Shown: piece by piece, positions 34,968 to 44,768 of the stretch
Layout of the letters: each line of letters opens with the position of its first letter
Numbering within the stretch: the first letter of the stretch is position 1
Made by a program: the position numbers and the translations under genes
Assembly: GCF_963678165.1 (NCBI RefSeq)
Contig: NZ_OY782755.1
Coordinates: forward strand, 930,001-994,000
DNA length: 64,000 bases
Reading direction: 5' to 3'
Origin: an uncultured Acetobacteroides sp.
Lineage (GTDB): Bacteria; Bacteroidota; Bacteroidia; Bacteroidales; ZOR0009
The notes under the pieces: model-generated
What the model was told of the DNA's origin: nothing
The model's database searches: none
What the model saw: only the letters and a program-made list of their open reading frames with translations

Positions 34968-37900
34968 CTAGTCTACCAGCCTAAAGTTGATGCTGTTGTG
35001 CTGCAGGTAGTCGATAAACTCGTGGCTAAGCCCCACCCGGAAGGTGCGCGAGTGCATTTCCACCGAAAGTTTGTCGGCGGGGTCAACCAGCTTCACCTTA
35101 AGGGCGATGTTGCCCTTGCTGCTCTCCACGTAGTTCTTGATCTCGGCGGCCAGCTCGTCGGTGATGCTGAAGATGGGCAGGGTGAGCTGGATGCCCTTCA
35201 CCATCTCGTCCTTGACGTTGGGCAGCTGGCGGATGAGCTTGATCTTGGCCTCCATCTCGCCGGGGCGGAAGGGGTGCTCGTGCACCGAGCCGCGGATCAG
35301 CAGCGAGTAGCCCTCGTAGAAGAAGCTGCGGAACTGCTCGTAGTCCTTTCCGAAGAGGGTAAACTGGTGGCTGTCGGCGTAGTCCTCCACGGTAATCGAG
35401 CCGTAGGGCTTGCCGGTCTTGGTCATCAGGTTGCGCGCCGAGGTTATCATGCCGGCCACCGAGAAGTCGCGCCCCGCCATCGCGGGCAGGTCGTTGAGGT
35501 CGGTGAGCGTGCAGTTGGTAAAGTTGTCGATCTCCACCCGGTACTCGTCTAGCGGATGCGACGAGAGGTAGATGCCCACCACCTCGCGCTCCTTGTTCAG
35601 CGTCTCGAGTTTGTTCCACTCGGGGGCGTTGGCCGGCGGCTCGGGCTTCTGCACGATCTCTGCCGACGCGATGGCGCCGAAAAGGCTATTGCTGGCGCTG
35701 TTCCGCTCGTTCTGCACCAGGTTGCCGTAGCGGATCAGGCTTTCTATAAAGGTCACGTTCTTGGTGTCGGGGGCAAAGTAGGCCGAACGGGGTAGGGTGC
35801 TCAGGCTGTCGAATCCGCCGGCAAGGATGAGCGTCTCCAGGTTCTTGCGGTTGGCCGAGCTGAGGCTTACCCGCTCCACTACATCGTAGATATCCTTGAA
35901 GGGACCCCCCTTCTTACGGGTTTCTATGATGGCGTTAACGGCTCCTTCGCCGAGCCCCTTTACGGCGCCCAGCCCAAAGCGAACCGCACCCTTCGAGTTC
36001 ACCGAAAACTTGTAGTTACTTTCGTTGATGTCGGGGCCCAGCACCGAAATACCCATGCGCTTGCACTCGTCCATGAAGGTGGTAATCTTCTTGATGTCCG
36101 AGAGGTTGCGGCTCAGCACCGCCGCCATAAACTCCGAGGGGTAGTGCGCCTTCAGGTAGGCGGTTTGGTACGACACGTAGGCGTAGCAGGTGGAGTGCGA
36201 CTTGTTGAAGGCGTACTGCGCAAAGGCCTCCCAGTCGGTCCACACCTTCTCCAGGATCTTGGCGTCGTGGCCCCGCTCGGTAGCCCCCTTGATGAAGTCG
36301 GCCTTCAGCTTGGCCATCATGTCAATCATCTTTTTACCCATCGCCTTACGCAGCGTATCGGCCTGGCCCTTGGTAAAGCCGGCCAGCTTCTGCGACAGCA
36401 GCATCACCTGCTCCTGGTATACGGTAATCCCGTAGGTATCCTTCAGGTACTCCTCCATCTCGGCGATGTCGTACTCAATCTTCTTGCGGCCGTGCTTACG
36501 GTCGATGAAGTCGGGGATGTACTCCAGAGGGCCTGGGCGGTAGAGGGCGTTCATCGCAATGAGGTCCTCGATGCGGTTGGGCTTCAGGGCGCGCAGGTAC
36601 TTCTTCATGCCCGGCGACTCGAACTGGAACAGCGCGGTGGTGTCGCCGCGCGAGTACAGCTCGTAGGTGGCCGCATCGTCGAGCGGGATGGTGTCGATGT
36701 CGAGGTCGATCCCCTTGCTGCCAAGGATGTACTCCTGCGCATCCTTTATGATGGATAGCGTTTTAAGGCCAAGGAAGTCCATCTTGAGCAGGCCGATATC
36801 CTCCACGTGCTTGCCGTCGTACTGGGTCACCAGCAGCTCGGCATCCTTGTGCGTGCTCACCGGGATGTAGTTCTCCAGATCATCTTTGGCAATGATGATG
36901 CCGCAGGCGTGGATGCCGGTTTGGCGAACAGCCCCCTCGAGGGTTTCGGCAAAGCCCAGCGTCTTTGCGATTAGCGGGTTGGGCGATGTCCGCTCCTGGT
37001 TCAGCTCCGGCACCTCCTGGAAGGCCTTTGCCAGCGTGGTGCCCGGTTTTTCGGGAACCATCTTGGCCAGGCGGTCGGCCTCGGGCAGCGGCAGCTTCTG
37101 CACGCGGGCCACATCCTTGATGGCCATCTTGGCCGCCATTGTCCCAAAGGTGATGATGTGCGCAACGCGCTTCTCACCGTATTTTTTCGATACCCACTTG
37201 AGCACCTCTGCGCGCCCCTCCTCGTCGAAGTCGATATCGATATCGGGCATCGATATACGGTCGGGGTTAAGGAAACGCTCAAACAGCAGATCGTACTTTA
37301 CGGGGTCGATATTGGTAATCTTTAGGCAGTAGGCAACGGCCGATCCGGCCGCCGATCCACGGCCTGGGCCAACCGATACGCCCATGTCGCGGGCTGCCCG
37401 TATAAAGTCCCACACGATGAGGAAGTAGGAGGGGAATCCCATGTTTTCGATAACGCCAAGCTCAAAGTCGACGCGCTCCTTTGTTTCGCCCGAAAAGCCG
37501 TCGCCCCAGCGCTCCTTGGCACCCTCGTAGGTAACGTGGCGCAGGTAGTGCATCTCGCCGTCGAACCCCTCGGGGATGGGGAAGATGGGCATGATGGGCT
37601 TTTTGTTGAGCTCGTAGCTCTCTATCTTTTCGTCGATTTCCTGGGTGGTGGCAATTGCCTCGGGGTACTCTGCAAAGAGGCGCTCCATCTCTTCGGGGCT
37701 CTTCAGAAACTCCTGCTTGGTGTAGCGCATACGGGTAGGGTCGTCAATATCCTTGCCCGTGTTTAGGCAGATGAGCAGGTCGTGCGCGTCGGCATCCTCA
37801 GCGTTGATAAAGTGCACGTCGTTGGAGGCAATGTACTTTATGCCGGTCTCCTGCGATATCTTCTTTATGATCTCGTTAACCTTCTTCTGGTTTTCGAATA

Positions 37901-38462
37901 TTTCGGAGTCGATCTTATGATCACCCGATTGGTGCAGCTGCAGCTCCATGTAGTAGTCGTCGCCAAAGATGTTCTGGAACCATTTGGCCACCTTTAGTGC
38001 CGCCTCGTATCCCTCGTGCATTACAGCTTGGGGAAGCTCACCGCCAAGGCAGGCCGAGCAGGCTACAATTCCTTCGTGGTAGCGCTCCAGCAGGTCTTTG
38101 TCAATACGGGGCTTGTAGTAGTATCCCTCTATCCACGAGTAGGAGACAATCTTCATCAGGTTTTGGTATCCCTCGTAGTTCTTGGCAAGCAGGATGAGGT
38201 GGTCGCCGCTACGGTCGTCCTTGTCGCTCTTGTCGAAGCGGCTGTTCCTGGCCACGTAGGCCTCCACGCCAAGAATGGGTTTTATGCCCAACTCCTTCGC
38301 CTTTTTGTGGAAGAGTTTCACCCCAAACATGTTTCCATGGTCGGTGATGGCAATAGACTTCATCCCCTTTTTTGTGGCAGTTTTCAGTATGCCGGCAATG
38401 CTTGCCGCCCCATCGAGGATGGAGTATTGGGTATGCACGTGTAGGTGCGTAAATTCGGCCAT
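34968..38462 (-). CDS. dnaE: DNA polymerase III alpha subunit
   Basis: The 1,164-residue replicative polymerase starts with a PHP domain (FTHLHVHTQYSILDG, with the HVH metal ligands) and carries the catalytic PDIDIDFDEEGR, followed by the palm/fingers segments and a helix-hairpin-helix and OB region. Its length agrees with DnaE1. The ATG at 38462 is preferred because MAEFTHLHVHT is the standard beginning. A -7-like TAACTTTA lies on the minus strand at 38508-38515. A strong GC bias produces several long shadow frames inside it. Confidence 0.97.
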   Translation of the reverse strand: MAEFTHLHVHTQYSILDGAASIAGILKTATKKGMKSIAITDHGNMFGVKLFHKKAKELGIKPILGVEAYVARNSRFDKSDKDDRSGDHLILLAKNYEGYQNLMKIVSYSWIEGYYYKPRIDKDLLERYHEGIVACSACLGGELPQAVMHEGYEAALKVAKWFQNIFGDDYYMELQLHQSGDHKIDSEIFENQKKVNEIIKKISQETGIKYIASNDVHFINAEDADAHDLLICLNTGKDIDDPTRMRYTKQEFLKSPEEMERLFAEYPEAIATTQEIDEKIESYELNKKPIMPIFPIPEGFDGEMHYLRHVTYEGAKERWGDGFSGETKERVDFELGVIENMGFPSYFLIVWDFIRAARDMGVSVGPGRGSAAGSAVAYCLKITNIDPVKYDLLFERFLNPDRISMPDIDIDFDEEGRAEVLKWVSKKYGEKRVAHIITFGTMAAKMAIKDVARVQKLPLPEADRLAKMVPEKPGTTLAKAFQEVPELNQERTSPNPLIAKTLGFAETLEGAVRQTGIHACGIIIAKDDLENYIPVSTHKDAELLVTQYDGKHVEDIGLLKMDFLGLKTLSIIKDAQEYILGSKGIDLDIDTIPLDDAATYELYSRGDTTALFQFESPGMKKYLRALKPNRIEDLIAMNALYRPGPLEYIPDFIDRKHGRKKIEYDIAEMEEYLKDTYGITVYQEQVMLLSQKLAGFTKGQADTLRKAMGKKMIDMMAKLKADFIKGATERGHDAKILEKVWTDWEAFAQYAFNKSHSTCYAYVSYQTAYLKAHYPSEFMAAVLSRNLSDIKKITTFMDECKRMGISVLGPDINESNYKFSVNSKGAVRFGLGAVKGLGEGAVNAIIETRKKGGPFKDIYDVVERVSLSSANRKNLETLILAGGFDSLSTLPRSAYFAPDTKNVTFIESLIRYGNLVQNERNSASNSLFGAIASAEIVQKPEPPANAPEWNKLETLNKEREVVGIYLSSHPLDEYRVEIDNFTNCTLTDLNDLPAMAGRDFSVAGMITSARNLMTKTGKPYGSITVEDYADSHQFTLFGKDYEQFRSFFYEGYSLLIRGSVHEHPFRPGEMEAKIKLIRQLPNVKDEMVKGIQLTLPIFSITDELAAEIKNYVESSKGNIALKVKLVDPADKLSVEMHSRTFRVGLSHEFIDYLQHNSINFRLVD

Positions 38463-38515
38463 ATATGCTTGATTGATTGAGGTTGTTCTACAGCAACCTT
38501 TGGGCAATAAAGTTA

Positions 38516-38840
38516 GCGATATTTTTTTGTTGCCCGTGGGTCCATGTTGCCATTGGCGGTTGATTATTTCGAACCAATTCTATTCCGCTGATTGCTAGGT
38601 GTGCGGATTGTTCCTTACTTTGTTATTCATTTTTAATAAGCCGACGCTGCAGCTCCCTGCGGATTTAACTCTACATCTTGGAGAATCGAGCCCTTCTTGC
38701 ATGACAGTCCAATCTTAAGCAGCAAGGGGGGAGGTTGAGAGTTTGGAGATACGAACCATTACCGCTGGTAGGGGCGATTTAATCCGTTAAACATTACTTA
38801 AAAAGAAAGGGCTGATAATCGGAATTTTATAGGAAAGTCG
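38516..38840. other. Intergenic region between dnaE and rpsP without a gene
   Basis: This divergent gap holds no reading frame with coding character, no tRNA-like fold and no copy of the hairpin-repeat family. It must contain the promoters for dnaE and rpsP; only the latter is visible near its right edge. Confidence 0.6.
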
Positions 38841-38848
38841 TATCTTAG
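38841..38848 (+). promoter_or_regulatory. Probable -7 element of rpsP
   Basis: TATCTTAG is one base off TAnnTTTG and lies 43 bases before the rpsP start. The leader between has no autogenous-looking stem that I could identify. Confidence 0.4.
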
Positions 38849-38891
38849 CGCCGCAAATAACGTAGGTTGTTTAACTTTAAAATTTTAGAAA

Positions 38892-39431
38892 ATGCCTGTA
38901 AAAATTCGTTTGGCACGTCATGGTAAGAAAGATTACGCTTTCTATCACATTGTCGTTGCAGATAGCAGGGCGCCACGTGATGGTAGATTTATCGAAAGGA
39001 TTGGTTCTTACAATCCCAACACTAATCCTGCTACAATCGAGATCAAGTTCGAAAAAGCACTTGACTGGATGTTTAAAGGCGCCCAACCTACCGACACTGT
39101 AAGGTCAATTCTTTCAAAGAAAGGCGTTCTTATGAAAAAGCACCTTCTTGAAGGTGTTAAGAAAGGCGCTTTTACTGCTGAAGTTGCAGAGGAAAAGTTC
39201 AATGCTTGGTCTGCAGATAAGTCTAACAAGACTACTGCTGAGCTTAATCAGCTAACTCAGGCAAAGAACGACGCAAAGCGCGCACGTCTTGCTGAAGAGG
39301 CCAAGCAAAAGGAAGCAAAGGCTGCTAAGCTTGCCGAAAAGCTTGCTGCTGCCGCTGCTGCTGCTGCTCCTGCTCCTGAGGCTGCTGCCGAAGAAACCAC
39401 CGAAGAGGCTGCTGAATCTACTGAAGCTTAA
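38892..39431 (+). CDS. rpsP: 30S ribosomal protein bS16 with long C-terminal extension
   Basis: The first 80 or so residues are a normal bS16 ([38 protein letters not shown]). Residues about 80-179 form a Lys/Ala/Glu-rich helix with a run of eight alanines and an acidic [11 protein letters not shown] tail, as common in Bacteroidota bS16. It belongs to the small subunit and is co-transcribed with rimM, which begins 12 bases after its stop. Confidence 0.96.
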   Translation: MPVKIRLARHGKKDYAFYHIVVADSRAPRDGRFIERIGSYNPNTNPATIEIKFEKALDWMFKGAQPTDTVRSILSKKGVLMKKHLLEGVKKGAFTAEVAEEKFNAWSADKSNKTTAELNQLTQAKNDAKRARLAEEAKQKEAKAAKLAEKLAAAAAAAAPAPEAAAEETTEEAAESTEA

Positions 39432-39443
39432 TCTTTGGATCTT

Positions 39444-39974
39444 ATGCATTCAGGAAAGAGTTGCGTTGCCGAAGTTATTAAGACCTTTGGTGTAAACGGA
39501 GAATTAGTACTTAAGCTTTATAGTAGCTTTCCTGAAGAGATTGACTTAGAGGAACCGGTTTTCATCGATATCGATGGAATCGCGGTTCCTTTCTATTTTA
39601 AATCATTCCGCTTCAACGGAAAAAGTAAGGCGGTAGTTGTATTCGACGACTTTGAGTCGGAGTTGCTCGCCGAAGAATTAGTAGAAAAGAAGGTCTTGTG
39701 CGACGATGAACTTTTAGAGGTTGACGATGACGAGCCTTCGCCCTCCGACTTTATTGGTTACAAGGTGCTAACCCACTGCGATACGCCGCAGATGATTGGT
39801 ACGGTTGAGGATTACTACGACTACCCGAATAACCCCCTATTCCAAGTTCTTACCGCCGACGATCAGGAGATTCTCCTCCCTGTCAACGAAGATTTTATTG
39901 TCGCTATCGACGATGAGCAGGAATCGCTTTACGTCGAATTCCCCGAAGGTTTTCTCGATATTTTTGAAGAGTAG
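39444..39974 (+). CDS. rimM: 16S rRNA processing protein RimM
   Basis: The product of about 176 residues has the RimM N-terminal barrel (VAEVIKTFGVNGELVLKLY) and a C-terminal PRC-barrel (FIGYKVLTHCDTPQMIGTVEDYYDYPNNPLF... EILLPVNEDFI). It assists assembly of the 30S head near bS16/uS19. The ATG at 39444 is preferred over the in-frame TTG three codons upstream. The rpsP-rimM order is conserved in many bacteria; trmD and rplS do not follow here. Confidence 0.92.
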   Translation: MHSGKSCVAEVIKTFGVNGELVLKLYSSFPEEIDLEEPVFIDIDGIAVPFYFKSFRFNGKSKAVVVFDDFESELLAEELVEKKVLCDDELLEVDDDEPSPSDFIGYKVLTHCDTPQMIGTVEDYYDYPNNPLFQVLTADDQEILLPVNEDFIVAIDDEQESLYVEFPEGFLDIFEE

Positions 39975-40022
39975 GATGTAACTTTTTGGAAGGGTTGTCG
40001 TCATAGAAGGAAAACTACAACC

Positions 40023-40724
40023 ATGACAAAAAAATTACTATTTTCTTTAGGACTACTGCTTGTGTCCTGTGTATTCGCCTATGCTCAGAAGGGGCGCGTG
40101 TATGTTGCTGACAATTTCGACGGCATTAAGTTTGCGCTACCGGTAGAACTCAACATCTCTATTGGGAGCAAGTTTGAGGTAAAAGCGGTTGGTGCCGCAG
40201 AGGATATCGATTGGATAGTTGTCGAGAAAAACGGAAGCTCGTTGAATATTAAGTCGAAGTCAAAGCATGGGCATCATCGTTTTGATCGAGGAACAAAAGT
40301 CTATGTAACGCTTCCTCGCTTAGAGGAGTTATCACTGGCAGGTTCGGGAGATATTTACGTTAAGGGTGATGTTAAAGGGGGCGCATTACAAGTTAATGTG
40401 GCCGGCTCGGGAGATATTGCAGTAGAAAAAGTTTCGGTGGATATCTTTGGTGTAAACGTGTCGGGTTCGGGGAATGTAAAAATTACCGATCGCTCCTCAG
40501 CCAACAGAGCAGAGTATAAGATTGCTGGTTCTGGATCAGTTTCATCTCGTAATGTTATGGCTAAAAGTGTTGTGGTTAATGTTGCAGGTAGTGGCGATAT
40601 TAACGCCTATGCCTCCGAGAATCTATCTGTTAAAATTGCAGGTAGTGGTAATGTAGAGTGTTTTGGAAATCCAAAGAATGTGGAAAAGGTTAAGTTCGGT
40701 TCCGGAAGTATTTCCATCAAATAA
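40023..40724 (+). CDS. GIN-domain (DUF2807) exported protein
   Basis: The 233-residue protein has a signal peptide (MTKKLLFSLGLLLVSCVFAYAQ) and the DUF2807 beta-helix-like domain, in which the triplet GSG recurs six times at turns (LAGSGDIYV, VAGSGDIAV, VSGSGNVKI, IAGSGSVSS, VAGSGDINA, IAGSGNVEC). The family occurs widely in Bacteroidota as putative adhesins or envelope proteins; no function is proven. It is probably periplasmic or surface-attached. A strong terminator follows. Confidence 0.88.
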   Translation: MTKKLLFSLGLLLVSCVFAYAQKGRVYVADNFDGIKFALPVELNISIGSKFEVKAVGAAEDIDWIVVEKNGSSLNIKSKSKHGHHRFDRGTKVYVTLPRLEELSLAGSGDIYVKGDVKGGALQVNVAGSGDIAVEKVSVDIFGVNVSGSGNVKITDRSSANRAEYKIAGSGSVSSRNVMAKSVVVNVAGSGDINAYASENLSVKIAGSGNVECFGNPKNVEKVKFGSGSISIK

Positions 40725-40749
40725 GTTTTCCTATCATCGGTTAATAAAA

Positions 40750-40774
40750 AAGGCGAGCAACGTTTGCTCGCCTT
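40750..40774. terminator. Bidirectional terminator
   Basis: AAGGCGAGCAA / TTGCTCGCCTT with loop CGT sits between the convergent GIN-domain gene and the glycosyltransferase gene; AATAAAAA and CTTTATT flank it on the two sides. Confidence 0.85.
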
Positions 40775-40779
40775 CTTTA

Positions 40780-41919
40780 TTAGTTGACATGCTCGAATAT
40801 TTTACTTTTTAGATCTTTCATTTGCTCAATTTCTTCGATTTTCTTGGGCTTAGCAATGCTTTTATTCTTTGATGCAGCTCTTCGGCTAAGATTCCATAGT
40901 AAGCCAATCAACGAAAAAACTACAGCGCATAATGCAAGAATATGGTAGTTTATATTAAGAGGTTGAAGGGCAAAGCATATTCCAATAATAGCCGCATTTA
41001 CACTAATGAGTATTGAAGTTGACGCCTTGTGTGAGAAGCCTAAGCGTAGCATTAGATGGTGTATGTGTCGCTTGTCGGGATGAAATGGTGACTGTCCATT
41101 TGCTATTCTTATTGAGAATACTCTGAGTGTGTCGAAAACAGGAAGTGCCAGGACGGAAATGGCTAAAGCAGGTGCAAAGTTGATGCTAAACGGACCACTG
41201 CTAGCTGCATTGATGTTGATAAACTTTAGTGTGGCAGTGGTAATGAATAGCCCGAGCACTAGGGATCCTGTATCACCCATAAATATCTTATTGGCATTGC
41301 CAAAAACATTGTAAAGTAGGAAGGCAAATAAGGCTCCTGCCATTGCAAAGCAGAGCATTGCCCATGCAAAATGGCCTAGGATATAGAAATCTACGCCAAA
41401 GAATGTGGAGGCCAAGATTCCAAATCCAGAAGCTAGCCCATCAATACCATCAATTAGGTTTACAGCATTTATTAGTGCTATGAAGATAAACATGCTTGAC
41501 AGAATGCTTGGCCAGTAGGGTATGTCGTAAATGCCAAGTATTCCTTCGAAGGAGGTTATCCTTACATCTCCCAGAAAAGTAATCATAAATGCTACTAGAA
41601 TTTGCCCCACAAGTTTCTTTTTGGGTGATAGAACTAGTATGTCATCCTTTATCCCTAAAAAGAACAGAACTAGCATGCCAAGCAGTAGTGAGTTAAACTC
41701 AGGAACAAAATAGTAGGAGGCAAGAAGCAGCGATGCTACCGAAAATCCAATAAAAATGCCCACACCACCTAGCGTAGGAACCGCTTTTTTGTGCGATGTA
41801 CGGTTGTTGGGTTCGTCCACGAGGTTCTTGAGGTGTGCAATGCGGATAACCACCGGAATGATCTTGTAGCTCGTGTAGAATGCGATAATAAAGCTGATGA
41901 ATGGAATTAGATTTTTCAT
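40780..41919 (-). CDS. Undecaprenyl-phosphate sugar-1-phosphate transferase (MraY/WecA family)
   Basis: This 379-residue inner-membrane protein of about ten helices has the family motifs: NRTSHKKAVPTLGG near residue 40, AVNLIDGIDGLASG, FMGDTGSLVLG and a cytoplasmic PFHPDKRHIHH loop. It transfers a UDP-sugar phosphate, probably GlcNAc-1-P, to undecaprenyl phosphate to start O-antigen, capsule or other polymer synthesis (WecA/TagO type; a second MraY elsewhere would serve peptidoglycan). It lies six bases after the Sua5-like gene on the same strand, so both may be co-transcribed. Confidence 0.9.
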   Translation of the reverse strand: MKNLIPFISFIIAFYTSYKIIPVVIRIAHLKNLVDEPNNRTSHKKAVPTLGGVGIFIGFSVASLLLASYYFVPEFNSLLLGMLVLFFLGIKDDILVLSPKKKLVGQILVAFMITFLGDVRITSFEGILGIYDIPYWPSILSSMFIFIALINAVNLIDGIDGLASGFGILASTFFGVDFYILGHFAWAMLCFAMAGALFAFLLYNVFGNANKIFMGDTGSLVLGLFITTATLKFININAASSGPFSINFAPALAISVLALPVFDTLRVFSIRIANGQSPFHPDKRHIHHLMLRLGFSHKASTSILISVNAAIIGICFALQPLNINYHILALCAVVFSLIGLLWNLSRRAASKNKSIAKPKKIEEIEQMKDLKSKIFEHVN

Positions 41920-41925
41920 AGATAG

Positions 41926-42501
41926 TTAGTCGTTAATGATCTTAACACTTCCGTTTAAGCCTAATTCAATGACCGAAGGCATTTTTGCTGTGAATATGGC
42001 TTGCTTAGTTGCTGCAGCAGTATGGTCTGCGATTGCAAGTATTGGTTGTGGAATGTATTCAGCGCTAGTTGGTATCTTGTCTAGGTTGTCAGTTGCTGGA
42101 ATTGATAGGAGAGGCCTGTTGATTCTTTCCAATATTTTATCAATGAGTCCCACCGATACAATTCTAAAGGGGGCCTTGTCCTTATCGATTAGGATACTTT
42201 GGGATATTCCAGATACGGTTGGAAGAATAAGGGTTAATGGCGATGTCGCAACGCCTAGAAGCTCTTCTGCTACCTCTGGCAATTCGCGAGTATATCTGGA
42301 CAGTTGGTTAATATGGTTTACAAGAAGAGAAAATTGGGACTTGCTCGCTGTGCTAAAGCATGAAAACAACTTACTTACTGGTGTTTCATTTGTTCCATCG
42401 CATACAATTTCATATCCAATTTCGGTAGGAATGATACAGATGCCTCCTTTTTTTAATACTTCCGTAACTATTTGAATGTCTTTCAATTCCTGATCTTGCA
42501 T
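41926..42501 (-). CDS. Degenerate Sua5/YrdC-like protein
   Basis: The 191-residue protein follows the YrdC fold: ILKKGGICIIPTEIGYEIVCDG replaces the canonical PTDT.YGLGCD start, then SKSQFSLLVNHINQLSRY, ATSPLTLILPT and RIVSVGLIDKILE. The usual Lys-Arg ATP and threonylcarbamate contacts (KRP.P) are absent, so normal threonylcarbamoyl-AMP synthase activity is doubtful. It is more likely a YciO-like or regulatory paralogue. It precedes the WecA-like gene with a six-base gap. Confidence 0.65.
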   Translation of the reverse strand: MQDQELKDIQIVTEVLKKGGICIIPTEIGYEIVCDGTNETPVSKLFSCFSTASKSQFSLLVNHINQLSRYTRELPEVAEELLGVATSPLTLILPTVSGISQSILIDKDKAPFRIVSVGLIDKILERINRPLLSIPATDNLDKIPTSAEYIPQPILAIADHTAAATKQAIFTAKMPSVIELGLNGSVKIIND

Positions 42502-42687
42502 AAAAAGGTTGCTTTTGAAAATGAATTATGATAACCTTAATTTGTAGAGCAACAAATATATGGATTTCATTGGTAAGATTAGGCTGTAATGCTGATTTTG
42601 TTTATGTAAAATTGGCGAGATTAGGTTTCCTTCAAAGAGTCATTGATAGAGTGTGTTGTTTTTATTTTTTTTCGAGGATAAATATAA

Positions 42688-42718
42688 AAAGAGGATGCTT
42701 ATCTAAGGCGTCCTCTTT
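42688..42718 (-). terminator. Terminator of dapD
   Basis: AAAGAGGATGC / GCGTCCTCTTT (one G-T pair) with a nine-base loop lies 27 bases after the dapD stop; on the minus strand it is followed by TTTTATATTT. Confidence 0.8.
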
Positions 42719-42745
42719 CTATGTTATTGCTAAGCTAAACGTAGC

Positions 42746-43567
42746 TTATACTGCCACATTAAAGTCTCTTAGTGCATCGTTTAGTGATGTTTTGAGATCA
42801 GTAGAGGCTTTGCGAGTACCAATGATTAGCGCACACGGAACATGGTATTCTCCTGCATGAAATTTCTTAGGATAAGTTCCTGGAATCACTACCGAGCGAG
42901 GCGGTACATATCCTTTGTACTCTACAGGTTCTTCTCCCGAAACGTCTATGATTTTTGTTGATCCCGTAATAACGACGTTAGCACCAAGTACAGCTTCTTT
43001 CCCAATATGGGCTCCTTCGACTACAATGCATCGTGAGCCGATAAAGCAGCCATCTTCTACAATTACAGGTGCTGCTTGAACAGGTTCTAAAACCCCGCCA
43101 AGACCAACGCCACCGCTAAGGTGAACATGCTTTCCAACCTGTGCACAAGACCCCACTGTAGCCCAAGTATCAACCATTGTACCTTCATCGACATAAGCAC
43201 CAATGTTTACGTATGAAGGCATCATTATAACACCTTTTGCAAGGTACGAGCCATGGCGGGCTATACCATGAGGTACAACACGTACCCCCAGCTGTTCAAA
43301 ATTCTTTTTTAGTGGAATTTTATCGTAAAACTCAAATGGGCCAACTTCGATGGTCTCCATTTGGGCAATAGGAAAATACATTAGAACGGCTTTCTTTACC
43401 CACTGGTTAACAATCCATTTGTCGCCTTCTGGTTGGGCAACCCGAATCGTACCCTTGTCGAGATGTTCAACCACATCAGTAATTGCTTTTCTAGTACTTT
43501 CTTCGCGGAGGAGTTCTCTATTCTCCCACGCTTTTTCTACAATTTGTTGTAGGTCTTCAAGAGTCAT
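42746..43567 (-). CDS. dapD: Tetrahydrodipicolinate N-succinyltransferase
   Basis: The 273-residue enzyme has a left-handed beta-helix of hexapeptide repeats (SYVNIGAYVDEGTMVDTWATVGSCAQVG, then HLSGGVGLGGV) after a helical N-terminal domain, ending in a short C-terminal segment. It succinylates tetrahydrodipicolinate in the succinylase branch of lysine and diaminopimelate synthesis, needed for peptidoglycan. The length equals the E. coli enzyme. Its operon partners (dapC/dapE) are not next to it. Confidence 0.96.
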   Translation of the reverse strand: MTLEDLQQIVEKAWENRELLREESTRKAITDVVEHLDKGTIRVAQPEGDKWIVNQWVKKAVLMYFPIAQMETIEVGPFEFYDKIPLKKNFEQLGVRVVPHGIARHGSYLAKGVIMMPSYVNIGAYVDEGTMVDTWATVGSCAQVGKHVHLSGGVGLGGVLEPVQAAPVIVEDGCFIGSRCIVVEGAHIGKEAVLGANVVITGSTKIIDVSGEEPVEYKGYVPPRSVVIPGTYPKKFHAGEYHVPCALIIGTRKASTDLKTSLNDALRDFNVAV

Positions 43568-43652
43568 GGTGGTAAAGTTATTTGGTTTTATGCTTTTTTC
43601 GGAGTGTAAGATACCGAATTTGGGCGAGGTGAGAAATTCAAAAAAGAGTTAG

Positions 43653-44768
43653 CTATTCCGAATAATCGCCTGTTTCGTTATCCATTCCTATGTAGAAATC
43701 CGCAATTACCGGATAGTGATCCGAGTACTTTATCCGTGGAGATGAGTACTTGTAGGGCACAATTCGTTTATCCGAGAAAATAAAATCGATGCGCATGGTC
43801 GGAAGTAATCCTTTATATGTAGCAGCAAAACCATGCCCAACTTCAGTAAAGGTATCGTTCATCTTACCTTTTATGGAGTTGTACGTGTAAGAGTTGGGGA
43901 GGTCGTTGAGGTCGCCACAATAAATAATAGGATGCGTTGTACGCTCAATTATGTGTTTGATGGTGTCTACCTGGTATGCTCGCTTGATATATGCACGGCG
44001 AAACTTTCGCGCTATCGATTTGACGTTGCTTATGCTTAAAGCGTTTTTGGCAATTCTTGCTCCCTGGTTATGAGGTTTATCTGTCTCTTTTAGCTTTATC
44101 GATTCGAGATGGCTGCAGAATACTCGTATAGTATCTTTACCTACTCGAAGATCTGTGTAGATGGTCGAGTTGTAGGTGTCCTCGCCGAAGTTTACCTTTT
44201 TCTTCTTTACTATCGGGTACTTGCTAAAGATGGCAACCCCAAATTTCGCATCACGCTTATTCTTTTCGATGGTGTAGCTGATGTAGCTGTAGGGGTAGTC
44301 GCTTAGTTGTTTCTTTACATTGGCTTCCGAAAGTCTCTTAGGCATGGTAAAGAACTCCTGGAAACAAATGATGTCGGCTTCTTTGCGATTAATGAAATCG
44401 AACATCTCGTTGCTGGTTGCCTCCTCGGAGTCGTACAATCGAAATAGATGCACGTTGTAGGTCATCACCCGTATCTTTTTTACCTCATTGGGAGGCGTGA
44501 CCTTTTCGTTGAATGCAAGATATTTTGGGATGTGCCATACGCTAAAAAAGAGGGCTAGTATTGATATCGCAGCTTCTTTTTTCCAAAAGAGGATCCAAAG
44601 AAGCATAAATCCAATATTAATAACGAGCAACAGGGAAAACGACATACCCAGTAGCGCAATGGGCCAAAACGTTGCGGGGCTAATGTAGCCTGCAATGCTG
44701 GAAAAGATTAGCGCTATTGCGGCAGCGAAGTTGACAATAAGGAGCAGTATGGCGATAACCTTTCTCAA
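43653..44768 (-). CDS. Membrane-anchored endonuclease/exonuclease/phosphatase (EEP) family protein
   Basis: The 371-residue protein starts with two or three membrane helices (about residues 5-85) and then an EEP domain: RVMTYNVHLFRLY, DIICFQEFF with the metal Glu, FCSHLES, IIYCGDLNDLPNSYTY and YSDHYPVIADF with the catalytic Asp-His pair. It might cleave a nucleic acid or a phosphoester outside the membrane; the substrate is unknown. Its start overlaps the stop of the upstream rhomboid gene by four bases, so translation is coupled. Confidence 0.85.
   Translation of the reverse strand: MRKVIAILLLIVNFAAAIALIFSSIAGYISPATFWPIALLGMSFSLLLVINIGFMLLWILFWKKEAAISILALFFSVWHIPKYLAFNEKVTPPNEVKKIRVMTYNVHLFRLYDSEEATSNEMFDFINRKEADIICFQEFFTMPKRLSEANVKKQLSDYPYSYISYTIEKNKRDAKFGVAIFSKYPIVKKKKVNFGEDTYNSTIYTDLRVGKDTIRVFCSHLESIKLKETDKPHNQGARIAKNALSISNVKSIARKFRRAYIKRAYQVDTIKHIIERTTHPIIYCGDLNDLPNSYTYNSIKGKMNDTFTEVGHGFAATYKGLLPTMRIDFIFSDKRIVPYKYSSPRIKYSDHYPVIADFYIGMDNETGDYSE

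Noticed and set aside
35098-36758. Long frames opposite dnaE, including frames of about 200 residues
   Set aside because: dnaE is an unambiguous match and strongly GC-rich at third positions, which opens antisense frames.
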